DNA of 64,000 nucleotides from Streptomyces sp. CG4. GTDB taxonomy: Bacteria > Actinomycetota > Actinomycetes > Streptomycetales > Streptomycetaceae. The position numbers and the translations under genes were made by a program. Below the pieces are notes generated by a model, which searched no databases, was not told the origin of the DNA, and was given only the letters and a program-made list of their open reading frames with translations. The stretch's first letter is position 1. Each line of letters begins with the position of its first letter. Where the stretch lies: the NCBI RefSeq assembly GCF_041080655.1, contig NZ_CP163525.1, forward strand, positions 7,006,001-7,070,000, given 5' to 3'. Shown here piece by piece: positions 17,574 through 25,189 of this stretch.

Positions 17574-18719
17574 ATGGTGGCGAAAAGGACCGCCGTAGAG
17601 CAGCCGGCGACCGGCCGGCGCAGGGGCGCGGCCGCCTCCGGTGCCGCGGCTGCCCCTGATGGCGAGGCCAAGGGAGTGGCCGGCAAGAAGACGGCGGCCG
17701 GGGGGAGGGACGCGGAGCCGGCCACGAAGAAGCCTGCGATGCGAGAAGCGGCCGTGAAGGAGCCCGCCGCCGCGAAGACGACGGCGAAGACGACCGCGAA
17801 GGCGGCCGCAGGGAAGACCGCGGCGAAGGAAACAGCCGCCGAGAAGGCCGCGGCCAAGAAGCCCGCAGCCGAGAGGGCGGCCACCAAGGCCGGCAAGAAG
17901 ACCACCGCCACGAAGTCCGAGGCGAAGGAGACGGCGGCCGAGAAGGCGGCCGGAGGAGAGGCGGCCGGAGGGAAGACGGCCGGTAAGAAGGCGGCTGCCA
18001 AGAAGGCACCGGCCAAGAAGGCCGTCGGCAAGGAAACCGTTGGCAAGAAGGCCGTCGGGAAGAAGGCGGCTGTGAAGGCGAAGGGGGTGGCGGAGGCGGA
18101 GGAGACGGCCGTCAGGAAGCCGGCGGCGAAGAAGGCCGGCGGCAGGAAGGCGGCCGCCGAGGGCGTCTCCACGGAGACGGCCGACACGAGCACGGCCAAG
18201 AAAGCGGGCGCGGCGCGGGCCGCGAAGCAGACGGGAGCCACGACAGTGGTTGCGAAGAAGACTCCTGGCACGGCCACGGCGGAGAGCGCCGTTCCCAAGG
18301 CGCGGGTCGCCGCGGCGGAACCGGGCGAGCTGGCGGTGCGCCCCGGCGAGGACCCCTGGACCTCGGAAGAGGTCGCCGAGGCCCGTGCCGAACTGCTGTC
18401 CGAGGTGGAGCGGCTGCGCGCCGAGATCAGCTCCTCCGAAGCCTCGCTCGTGGGCCTGATGCGGGACTCCGGGGACGGCGCGGGAGACGACCAGGCCGAC
18501 ACCGGCACCAAGAACATCACGCGCGAGCACGAGCTGGCGCTGGCCGCCAACGCGCGCGAGATGCTCGTCCAGAACGAGCACGCCCTGGAGCGACTGGACG
18601 CCGGTACCTACGGCCTGTGCGAGAACTGCGGCAACCCCATCGGCAAGGCCCGGATGCTGGCCTTCCCCAGGGCCACGCTGTGCGTCGAGTGCAAGCAGAA
18701 GCAGGAACGCCGCTCCTGA
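17574..18719 (+). CDS. TraR/DksA-type zinc-finger protein with Lys/Ala-rich N-terminal domain
   Basis: 381 residues in two very different parts. Residues 1 to about 245 are built from Ala, Lys, Thr, Glu and Pro in KKAAAKK-like repeats resembling the tail of histone H1 or of mycobacterial HupB. Residues from about 260 to the end form a DksA/TraR-like domain with a coiled-coil hairpin and a C4 zinc finger (Cys 349, 352, 370, 373). DksA-family proteins bind the RNA polymerase secondary channel; a role joining nucleic-acid binding and transcription is inferred. ATG 17574 follows GAAGGGG. lspA lies 59 bases downstream. Confidence 0.85.
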   Translation: MVAKRTAVEQPATGRRRGAAASGAAAAPDGEAKGVAGKKTAAGGRDAEPATKKPAMREAAVKEPAAAKTTAKTTAKAAAGKTAAKETAAEKAAAKKPAAERAATKAGKKTTATKSEAKETAAEKAAGGEAAGGKTAGKKAAAKKAPAKKAVGKETVGKKAVGKKAAVKAKGVAEAEETAVRKPAAKKAGGRKAAAEGVSTETADTSTAKKAGAARAAKQTGATTVVAKKTPGTATAESAVPKARVAAAEPGELAVRPGEDPWTSEEVAEARAELLSEVERLRAEISSSEASLVGLMRDSGDGAGDDQADTGTKNITREHELALAANAREMLVQNEHALERLDAGTYGLCENCGNPIGKARMLAFPRATLCVECKQKQERRS

Positions 18720-18778
18720 GCGTGCCGGGCCGTGCCGTAGTCTCGTCCTCAGTCAGGCACCTAGGTTGAGGGACTCAC

Positions 18779-19351
18779 GTGGCAGAGGCGGAGCGCATCA
18801 TCGGTACGCCGGACACCCCGGACGACAGCGGCGAGCAGCCGGCGCCGGCGGACGCGCGGGGCCCCCGCGGACGCCGGATCGCCCTGCTGTTCGCGGTGGC
18901 CGCGTTCGCGTACGCCCTCGACCTGATCAGCAAGACACTCGTCGTCGCCAAGCTGGAGGGCCGCGCGCCGATCAAGGTCATCGGGGACTGGCTGGAGCTG
19001 AACGCCATCCGCAACCCGGGCGCGGCCTTCGGCTTCGGCGCGGCCTTCACGATCATCTTCACCCTGATCGCCGCGGCCGTGATCGTGGTCATCATCCGCC
19101 TGGCCCGCAAGCTCTACAGCTATCCGTGGGCCATCGCGCTCGGCCTGCTGCTCGGCGGCGCCCTCGGCAACCTCACCGACCGGATCTTCCGGTCGCCGGG
19201 CGTCTTCGAGGGCAAGGTGGTGGACTTCATCGCGCCCAAGGGCTTCGCGGTGTTCAACCTCGCGGACTCGTCGATCGTGTGCGGCGGCATCCTGATCGTG
19301 CTGCTGTCCTTCCGGGGGCTGGACCCGGACGGCACGGTCCACAAGGACTGA
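18779..19351 (+). CDS. lspA: Lipoprotein signal peptidase II
   Basis: Membrane aspartic protease that cuts the signal peptide from lipid-modified prolipoproteins, after Lgt (also in this window). 190 residues: a hydrophilic N-terminal extension of about 33, longer than in E. coli, then four membrane helices. The two catalytic aspartates are in GNLTDR (Asp134) and FNLADS (Asp163), and the NAIRNPGAAFG motif precedes helix two. GTG 18779 is preceded by GAGGGA. Confidence 0.96.
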   Translation: MAEAERIIGTPDTPDDSGEQPAPADARGPRGRRIALLFAVAAFAYALDLISKTLVVAKLEGRAPIKVIGDWLELNAIRNPGAAFGFGAAFTIIFTLIAAAVIVVIIRLARKLYSYPWAIALGLLLGGALGNLTDRIFRSPGVFEGKVVDFIAPKGFAVFNLADSSIVCGGILIVLLSFRGLDPDGTVHKD

Positions 19352-19388
19352 CGCCGGAGCTCTCGACAGCCGGTTTTCCACAGGCTCG

Positions 19389-19424
19389 TTCGGGCCGGTT
19401 CCGCCCGTCCGGCATACTCGACGG
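19389..19424 (+). promoter_or_regulatory. Candidate promoter for a leaderless rluD mRNA
   Basis: TTCGGG (19389-19394) and CATACT (19413-19418) are separated by 18 bases. The -10 box ends six bases before the GTG start, so transcription would begin at or next to the start codon. No ribosome-binding site is present. Confidence 0.5.
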
Positions 19425-20369
19425 GTGAGCACGCTTCCCGAGATCCGTACCCTGCCCGTGCCCGACGGCCTGGAGGGCGAGCGCGTCGACGCCGCCATCT
19501 CCCGCATGTTCGGCTTCTCCCGCACGAAGGCGGCCGAGCTGGCCGCGGCCGGCAAGGTGCAGGTCGACGGCACGGTGGTCGGCAAGTCCGAGCGGGTGAG
19601 CGGCGGCGCCTGGCTCGAGGTCGAGATGCCGCAGGCGCCCGCGCCGGTGCAGGTGGTCGCCGAGCCGGTCGAGGGCATGGAGATCGTGCACGACGACGAT
19701 GACGTGGTCGTGATCGTCAAGCCGGTCGGCGTGGCCGCGCACCCGTCGCCGGGCTGGAGCGGCCCCACCGTCATCGGCGGCCTCGCCGCCGCCGGGTACC
19801 GGATCTCCACCTCCGGCGCCGCCGAGCGCCAGGGCATCGTGCACCGCCTGGACGTCGGCACCTCGGGCCTGATGGTGGTCGCCAAGTCGGAGCGGGCGTA
19901 CACCTCGCTCAAGCGCCAGTTCAAGGAGCGCACGGTCGACAAGCGCTACCACACCCTGGTCCAGGGCCACCCGGACCCGACGAGCGGCACGATCGACGCC
20001 CCGATCGGCCGCCACCCGCAGCACGACTACAAGTGGGCGGTCACGGCCGAGGGCAAGCCCTCGGTGACGCACTACGACCTCATCGAGGCGTTCCGCGCCG
20101 CCTCCCTGCTGGACGTGAAGCTGGAGACCGGCCGCACCCACCAGATCCGCGTCCACATGTCCGCCCACCGCCACCCTTGCGTCGGCGACCTCACCTACGG
20201 CGCCGACCCCACCCTCGCCAAGCGGCTGGGCCTGACCCGCCAGTGGCTGCACGCGGTGCGCCTCGGCTTCGAGCACCCGGGGGACGGCCAGTGGGCGGAG
20301 TTCGAGAGCGAGTACCCCGAGGACCTGCAGAAGGCCCTCGACCAGGTCCGCGAGGAGACGTACGGGTGA
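19425..20369 (+). CDS. rluD: RluD-family 23S rRNA pseudouridine synthase
   Basis: Converts uridines of 23S rRNA to pseudouridine; RluD acts on helix 69. 314 residues: an N-terminal S4 RNA-binding domain (SRTKAAELAAAGKVQVDG, about 32-50) and the catalytic domain with HRLDVGTSGLM, where Asp143 is the catalytic residue, then TGRTHQIRVHM. The pairing lspA-rluD is common in bacteria. The exact target is inferred from the family. The stop overlaps the GTG of the next gene (GTGA). Confidence 0.92.
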   Translation: MSTLPEIRTLPVPDGLEGERVDAAISRMFGFSRTKAAELAAAGKVQVDGTVVGKSERVSGGAWLEVEMPQAPAPVQVVAEPVEGMEIVHDDDDVVVIVKPVGVAAHPSPGWSGPTVIGGLAAAGYRISTSGAAERQGIVHRLDVGTSGLMVVAKSERAYTSLKRQFKERTVDKRYHTLVQGHPDPTSGTIDAPIGRHPQHDYKWAVTAEGKPSVTHYDLIEAFRAASLLDVKLETGRTHQIRVHMSAHRHPCVGDLTYGADPTLAKRLGLTRQWLHAVRLGFEHPGDGQWAEFESEYPEDLQKALDQVREETYG

Positions 20370-20833
20370 GCGCGGCGTACACCGTCCGGATCGCCGAGGA
20401 CCCCGCCGACCGCGAGGCCTGCTTCGCGGTCCGCAAGGAGGTCTTCGTCCAGGAGCAGGGCGTAGACGAGGACATCGAGTACGACGCCTACGACGCGGTC
20501 GCCGTGCACGTTCTGGCAGTCCGGGAGGACGGCGTGCCGCTCGGCACCGGACGGCTGCTGTACGGCGCGGCCGCGGCGGCGAAGACCGGCGGGGACGCCG
20601 CGGTGGGCTCCCTGGGCCGGCTCGCCGTCTCCCGCGCGGCCCGCGGCCTCGGCGTCGGCATGGCCCTGGTCCGAGCCATCGAGGACGCGGCACGCACGCG
20701 TGGTCTCACCGCGGTGGACCTGCACGCCCAGACCCACGCCCTGGGCTTCTACGAACGCCTCGGCTACGCGCCGTACGGCCCGGAGTTCCCGGACGCCGGC
20801 ATCCCGCACCGCGCGATGCGCCGCGTCCTGTAG
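20366..20833 (+). CDS. GNAT-family N-acetyltransferase (ElaA-like)
   Basis: 155-residue single GNAT domain. Near the N-terminus is CFAVRKEVFVQEQGVDEDIE, typical of the ElaA-like subgroup. The acetyl-CoA pyrophosphate loop is the RAARGLGVGMALV segment, followed by ALGFYERLGYAPYGPEFPDAGIPH. The acceptor substrate is unknown. GTG 20366 overlaps the rluD stop, so the two are probably cotranslated. Confidence 0.88.
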   Translation: MSAAYTVRIAEDPADREACFAVRKEVFVQEQGVDEDIEYDAYDAVAVHVLAVREDGVPLGTGRLLYGAAAAAKTGGDAAVGSLGRLAVSRAARGLGVGMALVRAIEDAARTRGLTAVDLHAQTHALGFYERLGYAPYGPEFPDAGIPHRAMRRVL

Positions 20834-20836
20834 GCG

Positions 20837-20865
20837 GTGCCCCGGGCCAGGCCGTGCCCCGGGCC
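20837..20865 (+). repeat. Short direct repeat after the acetyltransferase gene
   Basis: GTGCCCCGGGCC occurs at 20837-20848 and 20854-20865, a 17-base period starting three bases past the stop codon. The repeats contain the self-complementary CCCGGG and may also fold into a weak hairpin. Confidence 0.6.
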
Positions 20866-20944
20866 GGCGGCGGCAGGCGTTCCCGCCGGTCGGGTGGCAG
20901 GCTTGAGGCCTGCCGTGTGATCGTCGACCCCCGGAGCGCCGTCC

Positions 20945-22531
20945 GTGGATCAGTTGGCTCTGCTCTTCGTCCTGCTGCTCGGCGCCCTGGTGAGCGTCCC
21001 GGTGGGCGACCGCTTCGGGGTGCCGGCGCCGGTGCTGATGACGGTGTTCGGCGGCATCCTCGCGGTGGCCGACTTCGTCCCCAACGTCGACATCCCGCCG
21101 GACCTGATCCTGCCCGGGCTGCTTCCGCCGCTGCTCTACGCCGCCGTACGACGCACCTCCTGGCGGCAGTTCACGGCCAACCTCCGCCCGATCCTCCTGC
21201 TGGCCGTCGCCCTGGTGTTCGTGACGACGGTGTGCGTGGCGTTCGTCGCAGGCGCGATCGTGCCGGGGCTGCCGATCGCCGCCGCCGTCGCGCTCGGCGC
21301 GCTGATCGCCCCGCCCGACCCGGTCGCCGCGACCAGTGTCGCCGGGCAGCTCGGGCTGCCGCGCCGACTGGTGTCGATCCTGGAGGGCGAGGGACTCTTC
21401 AACGACGTCACGGCCATCGTGCTCTACCACGTGGCGATCGCCGCGGCCGTGAGCGGTTCGTTCTCGCCGTGGCGGGCCGGCCTGGACCTCGTGCTGTCCG
21501 CCGTCGTCGCGGTGGCCGTCGGCCTCGTGCTCGGCTGGGGTGCGAACGGACTGATGGATCTGCTGGGCGATCCGACGCTGCAGATCGGCATGACCCTGCT
21601 GGTGCCGTACGCCTCCTACGTCCTCGCGGAGAAGCTGCACGGCTCCGGGGTGCTCGCGGTGCTCACCACGGCGCTCTTCCTCGCCGAGTACGCCACCGAC
21701 GCCGACGACGTGATGACCCGGCTGGCCGGGCACACCTTCTGGGACATCATCGACACCCTCGTCACGGGCGTCGCCTTCGGGCTCATCGGTCTGGAGCTGC
21801 ACAACGCCATCCACACGGCCGAGGGGCGCTGGGGCGAGCTGCTCGGCTGGGCCGCCGCCGTCGCGGGCGTGGTGATCGTCGTACGGCTGGTGTGGCTGCT
21901 GCCCGCGACCTGGCTGACCAAGCGGCTGCACGCGCGTCGGGACTACGACGAGGAGATCCCGGTCAGCCGGCGGGAAACCGTCGTGATGTGGTGGTCCGGG
22001 ATGCGCGGCGTGGCCTCGGTGGCGCTCGCGCTGGCCATCCCGCTGAAGATCGAGGGCGGTGCACCGTTCCCCGATCGGGACGAGATCGTCTTCATCGCCT
22101 TCGGGGTCATCGTCGTCACGCTGGTCCTGCAGGGGCTCACGCTGCCGTGGCTGGTGAAGCGGCTCGGGGTGCGGGCCGACTCCGAGCGGGAGAAGGAGTT
22201 CGAGAAGGAGCTGGCGGTGCGGGCCGCGAAGGCCGCCAAGCGCAGGCTGCGGGAGATCGAGCAGGTGGAGGACCTGCCCGAGGAGCTGTCCGAGCAGATG
22301 CTGCGGCGCGCCTTCGACATCGGGATCCGGATCAGTCCCGACATGGGCGAGGCGGAGCGGCGGGAGGCGCAGCATCAGCGGATCAGGCGGTTGAAGCGGA
22401 TCCGGAACATCCAGAACGAGATGCTGAGCGCGGCACGGCACGAGGTGCTGGCGGCGCGGAGCGAGCCGGGGGCGGATCCGGAGATCGTGGACCGGGTGCT
22501 CCGGCATCTCGACGTGCGCAGTCTGCGGTGA
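20945..22531 (+). CDS. Na+/H+ antiporter, CPA1 (NhaP/NhaA-like) family
   Basis: Membrane cation:proton exchanger. 528 residues: about 12 hydrophobic helices in the first 400, starting with LALLFVLLLGALVSVPVGDRF. The CPA1 core is visible in LIAPPDPVAATSVAGQLGLP and LEGEGLFNDVTAIVLYHVA; the Asp of FND is the transport residue. WWSGMRGVASVALALAIPL follows. The last 120 residues are a charged cytoplasmic helical domain rich in Glu, Arg and Lys. The transported ion is inferred from the family. Confidence 0.92.
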   Translation: MDQLALLFVLLLGALVSVPVGDRFGVPAPVLMTVFGGILAVADFVPNVDIPPDLILPGLLPPLLYAAVRRTSWRQFTANLRPILLLAVALVFVTTVCVAFVAGAIVPGLPIAAAVALGALIAPPDPVAATSVAGQLGLPRRLVSILEGEGLFNDVTAIVLYHVAIAAAVSGSFSPWRAGLDLVLSAVVAVAVGLVLGWGANGLMDLLGDPTLQIGMTLLVPYASYVLAEKLHGSGVLAVLTTALFLAEYATDADDVMTRLAGHTFWDIIDTLVTGVAFGLIGLELHNAIHTAEGRWGELLGWAAAVAGVVIVVRLVWLLPATWLTKRLHARRDYDEEIPVSRRETVVMWWSGMRGVASVALALAIPLKIEGGAPFPDRDEIVFIAFGVIVVTLVLQGLTLPWLVKRLGVRADSEREKEFEKELAVRAAKAAKRRLREIEQVEDLPEELSEQMLRRAFDIGIRISPDMGEAERREAQHQRIRRLKRIRNIQNEMLSAARHEVLAARSEPGADPEIVDRVLRHLDVRSLR

Positions 22532-22648
22532 CGCCGGTGGATGACGCCCCTGTGGACAGCCACCGCCGCCGCCACACCCCCACGGGTGAATAGTCATACA
22601 AATTGCCCGACCTGTGGATGAATCCCGGCATCATTCGCGGCTCGCTCC

Positions 22649-22660
22649 TACGCTCGGATC
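22649..22660 (+). promoter_or_regulatory. Candidate -10 box for a leaderless SDR mRNA
   Basis: TACGCT (22649-22654) ends six bases before the ATG, with no ribosome-binding site between. No convincing -35 box is seen. Confidence 0.35.
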
Positions 22661-23401
22661 ATGACTCGCAACATCGTGATCAGTGGTGGCGGTACGGGAA
22701 TCGGGCTGGTGACGGCACGGGCGTTCGCGGCGGACGGGGACCGGGTGCTGTTGCTCGGGCGGCGAGCGGAGGTGCTGGAGAAGGCCGGGGTGCCGGGGGC
22801 GCTGGTCCACGCGGCGGACCTGTCCGAGCCCGCGCAGGTGCGCGGGGTGGCCCGGTTCGTCGCCGCGGAGCTGGGCACCGTCGACGTCCTTGTGCACAGT
22901 GCCGGCGGCGCCGGGTATCTGGAGCCCGCGTCCGAGAGCGAAGACCCGCTGGACCGGGTCGCCCACGACTGGACCCGCAACTTCCGGCAGAACGTCCTGA
23001 CCGCCGCGCTCCTCACCGAGGCCCTCAAGGACAGGCTCGCCGAGCCCGGAGGCCGGGTGCTCTTCGTCAGCTCCATCGCCGCCTACCGGGGCTCGGGCAC
23101 CGGCGCCTACGCGGCGGCCAAGGCCGGGCTGCATCCCTACGCGCACGACCTGGCCCGGGAGTTGGGCCCGCGCGGCATCACCGTGAACGTGGTCGCGCCG
23201 GGGTACATCGAGGACACCGAGTTCTTCGGTGAGACCATGGACGAGGCCCGGCGGGCGCGGCTCATCGCCGACACGGTGACCGGCCGCGCCGGCACACCGG
23301 GCGACGTGGCCGCGACCCTGCACTGGCTGGCCTCGCCCGGCGCCGGGCATGTCACCTCGCAGGTGATCCAGGTCAACGGCGGCGCGGAGCGCGGAAGGTG
23401 A
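22661..23401 (+). CDS. Short-chain dehydrogenase/reductase
   Basis: 246-residue classical SDR. The NAD(P) loop is SGGGTGIGLVTARAFA (about 8-23), followed by HSAGGAGYL, the catalytic Ser in FVSSIAAYRGSG, and the YxxxK pair in YAAAKAGLHPYAHDLA. NVVAPGYIEDTEF precedes the substrate loop. The substrate is unknown; FabG-like or secondary-metabolite reductases are possible. The 3' end overlaps the convergent mscS gene by 29 bases. Confidence 0.9.
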   Translation: MTRNIVISGGGTGIGLVTARAFAADGDRVLLLGRRAEVLEKAGVPGALVHAADLSEPAQVRGVARFVAAELGTVDVLVHSAGGAGYLEPASESEDPLDRVAHDWTRNFRQNVLTAALLTEALKDRLAEPGGRVLFVSSIAAYRGSGTGAYAAAKAGLHPYAHDLARELGPRGITVNVVAPGYIEDTEFFGETMDEARRARLIADTVTGRAGTPGDVAATLHWLASPGAGHVTSQVIQVNGGAERGR

Positions 23402-24497
23402 CCGACTCCGGGAACTCGTCGTCGGCGTCATGGCGGGCGCCGTCGGGGGAGGGGAGGTGCTGCGGCGGGAGCACCGCCTCGGCGGTGTTGACGCGGGGGA
23501 GCGCAGAGGGGTGCTCCGCCACCAGCCAGGTGAGCATCTGCTCGCGGACCGCGACCCGTACCGTCCAGATGTCGTCGGCGTCCTTCGCGGTCATCAGGGC
23601 CCGCACCTGGATGGTGTTCGGCGTGCTGTCCGTCACCACCAGACCGTGGGCGCGGCCGTCCCAGGCCGGGAGCCCGCGCAGGATGTCACGCAGCCTCTCG
23701 CGCATGGCCCCGACGGGCGCGCTGTGATCCAGGTGCCAGTGGACGGTGCCGGTCATCTGCGGGCTGCCCCGCGACCAGTTCTCGAAGGGTTTGGAGGTGA
23801 AGTACGACACCGGCATGGTGATCCGGCGCTCGTCCCAGGTCCGCACCGTCAGAAAGGTCAGGGTGATCTCCTCGACCATGCCCCACTCGCCGCCCACGAC
23901 GACCGTGTCGCCGATGCGCACCATGTCACCGAAGGCGATCTGCAGCCCGGCGAACAGATTGGACAGGGTCGACTGGGCGGCCACACCGGCCACGATGCCG
24001 AGGATGCCCGCCGAGGCCAGCAGCGAGGCGCCGGCGGTGCGCATCGCCGGGAAGGTCAGCAGCATGGCCGCGATCGCCACGACGATGACGATCGCGGACA
24101 CGACCCGCATGATCAGCTCGACCTGGGTGCGCACCCGGCGCACCCGGGCCGCGTCCCGGTGGGCCCGGGCGTAGCGGCTGTAGGTGGTCTCGAGGGCCGC
24201 CCCGGCCATCCGGATCACCAGCCAGGCGGTGGAGCCGATCAGCACCAGCGTCAGCATCCGCCCGACGCCGGCCTGGTGCCGCTCCAGCAGCCTGGCCCGG
24301 TCGTAGGACCCGCGCAGCAGGGCGGCGCACAGCACGAGCTGATAGGGGACGCGGCCGCGGCGCAGCAGCCCCCACAGCGGTGTGTCGCGGTGGCGTTCGT
24401 CGGCCTTGCACAGCAGCCGGTCGGTGACCCAGCCGATGGCCAGGGTGAGCAGTACCGAGCCGCCGATCACGAGCACAGGGCGGAGTACGTTCTCCAT
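23373..24497 (-). CDS. MscS-family mechanosensitive channel
   Basis: Membrane tension-gated channel that vents solutes during hypo-osmotic shock. 374 residues: about four hydrophobic helices, then the pore helix ASAGILGIVAGVAAQSTLSN and the beta domain starting FAGLQIAFGDMVRIGDTVVV with GGEWGMVEEI. The C-terminal 35 residues are Pro/Asp-rich. GGAGG sits only one base before the ATG, so the true start may be a later in-frame GTG. Paired convergently with the SDR gene. Confidence 0.9.
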   Translation of the reverse strand: MENVLRPVLVIGGSVLLTLAIGWVTDRLLCKADERHRDTPLWGLLRRGRVPYQLVLCAALLRGSYDRARLLERHQAGVGRMLTLVLIGSTAWLVIRMAGAALETTYSRYARAHRDAARVRRVRTQVELIMRVVSAIVIVVAIAAMLLTFPAMRTAGASLLASAGILGIVAGVAAQSTLSNLFAGLQIAFGDMVRIGDTVVVGGEWGMVEEITLTFLTVRTWDERRITMPVSYFTSKPFENWSRGSPQMTGTVHWHLDHSAPVGAMRERLRDILRGLPAWDGRAHGLVVTDSTPNTIQVRALMTAKDADDIWTVRVAVREQMLTWLVAEHPSALPRVNTAEAVLPPQHLPSPDGARHDADDEFPESVTFRAPRRR

Positions 24498-24601
24498 GCC
24501 TCCGCTTCTAACCGGCGCTCGGCGGGGATGAACATGTGAGTTCGACGTGTTCCCGGGTACGGCGGCTCGGGCGGCGCCGCAGCGGCTGGCACCATGGCCT
24601 C

Positions 24602-25180
24602 ATGAACATCATGCTTTTTCACTCGACCTACGGCCTGCGGCCCGCGGTGCGCGAGGCCGCGGACCGGCTGCGCGCGGCCGGCCACGAGGTGTGGACGCCG
24701 GACCTCTTCGAGGGGCGCACGTTCGACACCGTCGAGGAGGGCATGGAGTTCAAGGACCGGATCGGCAAGGAGGAACTGCTGAAGCGGGCCGTGCTGGCGG
24801 TGGCTCCGTACTCCGAGCGCGGGCTGGTGTACGCCGGGTTCTCGCTCGGCGCCTCCATCGCCCAGACCCTCGCCCTCGGCGACGACAAGGCGCGCGGGCT
24901 GCTGCTTCTGCACGGCACGTCGGACATCGCGCCCAACACGCGCGTGGAGGAGCTGCCGGTGCAACTGCATGTGGCCGAGCCGGACCCGTTCGAGACGGAC
25001 GACTGGCTGACCGCCTGGTATCTGCAGATGGGCCGGGCGGGCGCCGATGTGGAGGTCTACCGGTACGCCGGCGCCGGGCACCTGTACACCGACCCCGGGC
25101 TGCCGGACTACGACGCCGAGGCCGCCGAGGCCACCTGGCGGGTGGCGCTCGGCTTCCTGGACGGCCTGGAGAACGCGTAG
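24602..25180 (+). CDS. Dienelactone-hydrolase-family alpha/beta hydrolase
   Basis: 192 residues. The nucleophile elbow is AGFSLGAS, with Ser where classical dienelactone hydrolases have Cys. The acid lies in VAEPDPFETDDW and the His in YAGAGHLYTD. Close relatives are annotated as dienelactone hydrolases of unknown substrate. ATG 24602 is chosen because the N-terminal beta strand NIMLFHSTYGLRP begins there. CACCAT lies just upstream, and there is no ribosome-binding site, so the mRNA may be leaderless. Confidence 0.85.
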   Translation: MNIMLFHSTYGLRPAVREAADRLRAAGHEVWTPDLFEGRTFDTVEEGMEFKDRIGKEELLKRAVLAVAPYSERGLVYAGFSLGASIAQTLALGDDKARGLLLLHGTSDIAPNTRVEELPVQLHVAEPDPFETDDWLTAWYLQMGRAGADVEVYRYAGAGHLYTDPGLPDYDAEAAEATWRVALGFLDGLENA

Positions 25181-25189
25181 GCGTAGGCG

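Noticed and set aside
22587..22600. TGAATAGTCATACA as an arginine-repressor-like site
   Set aside because: Only one half matches; the neighbouring genes have no link to arginine.
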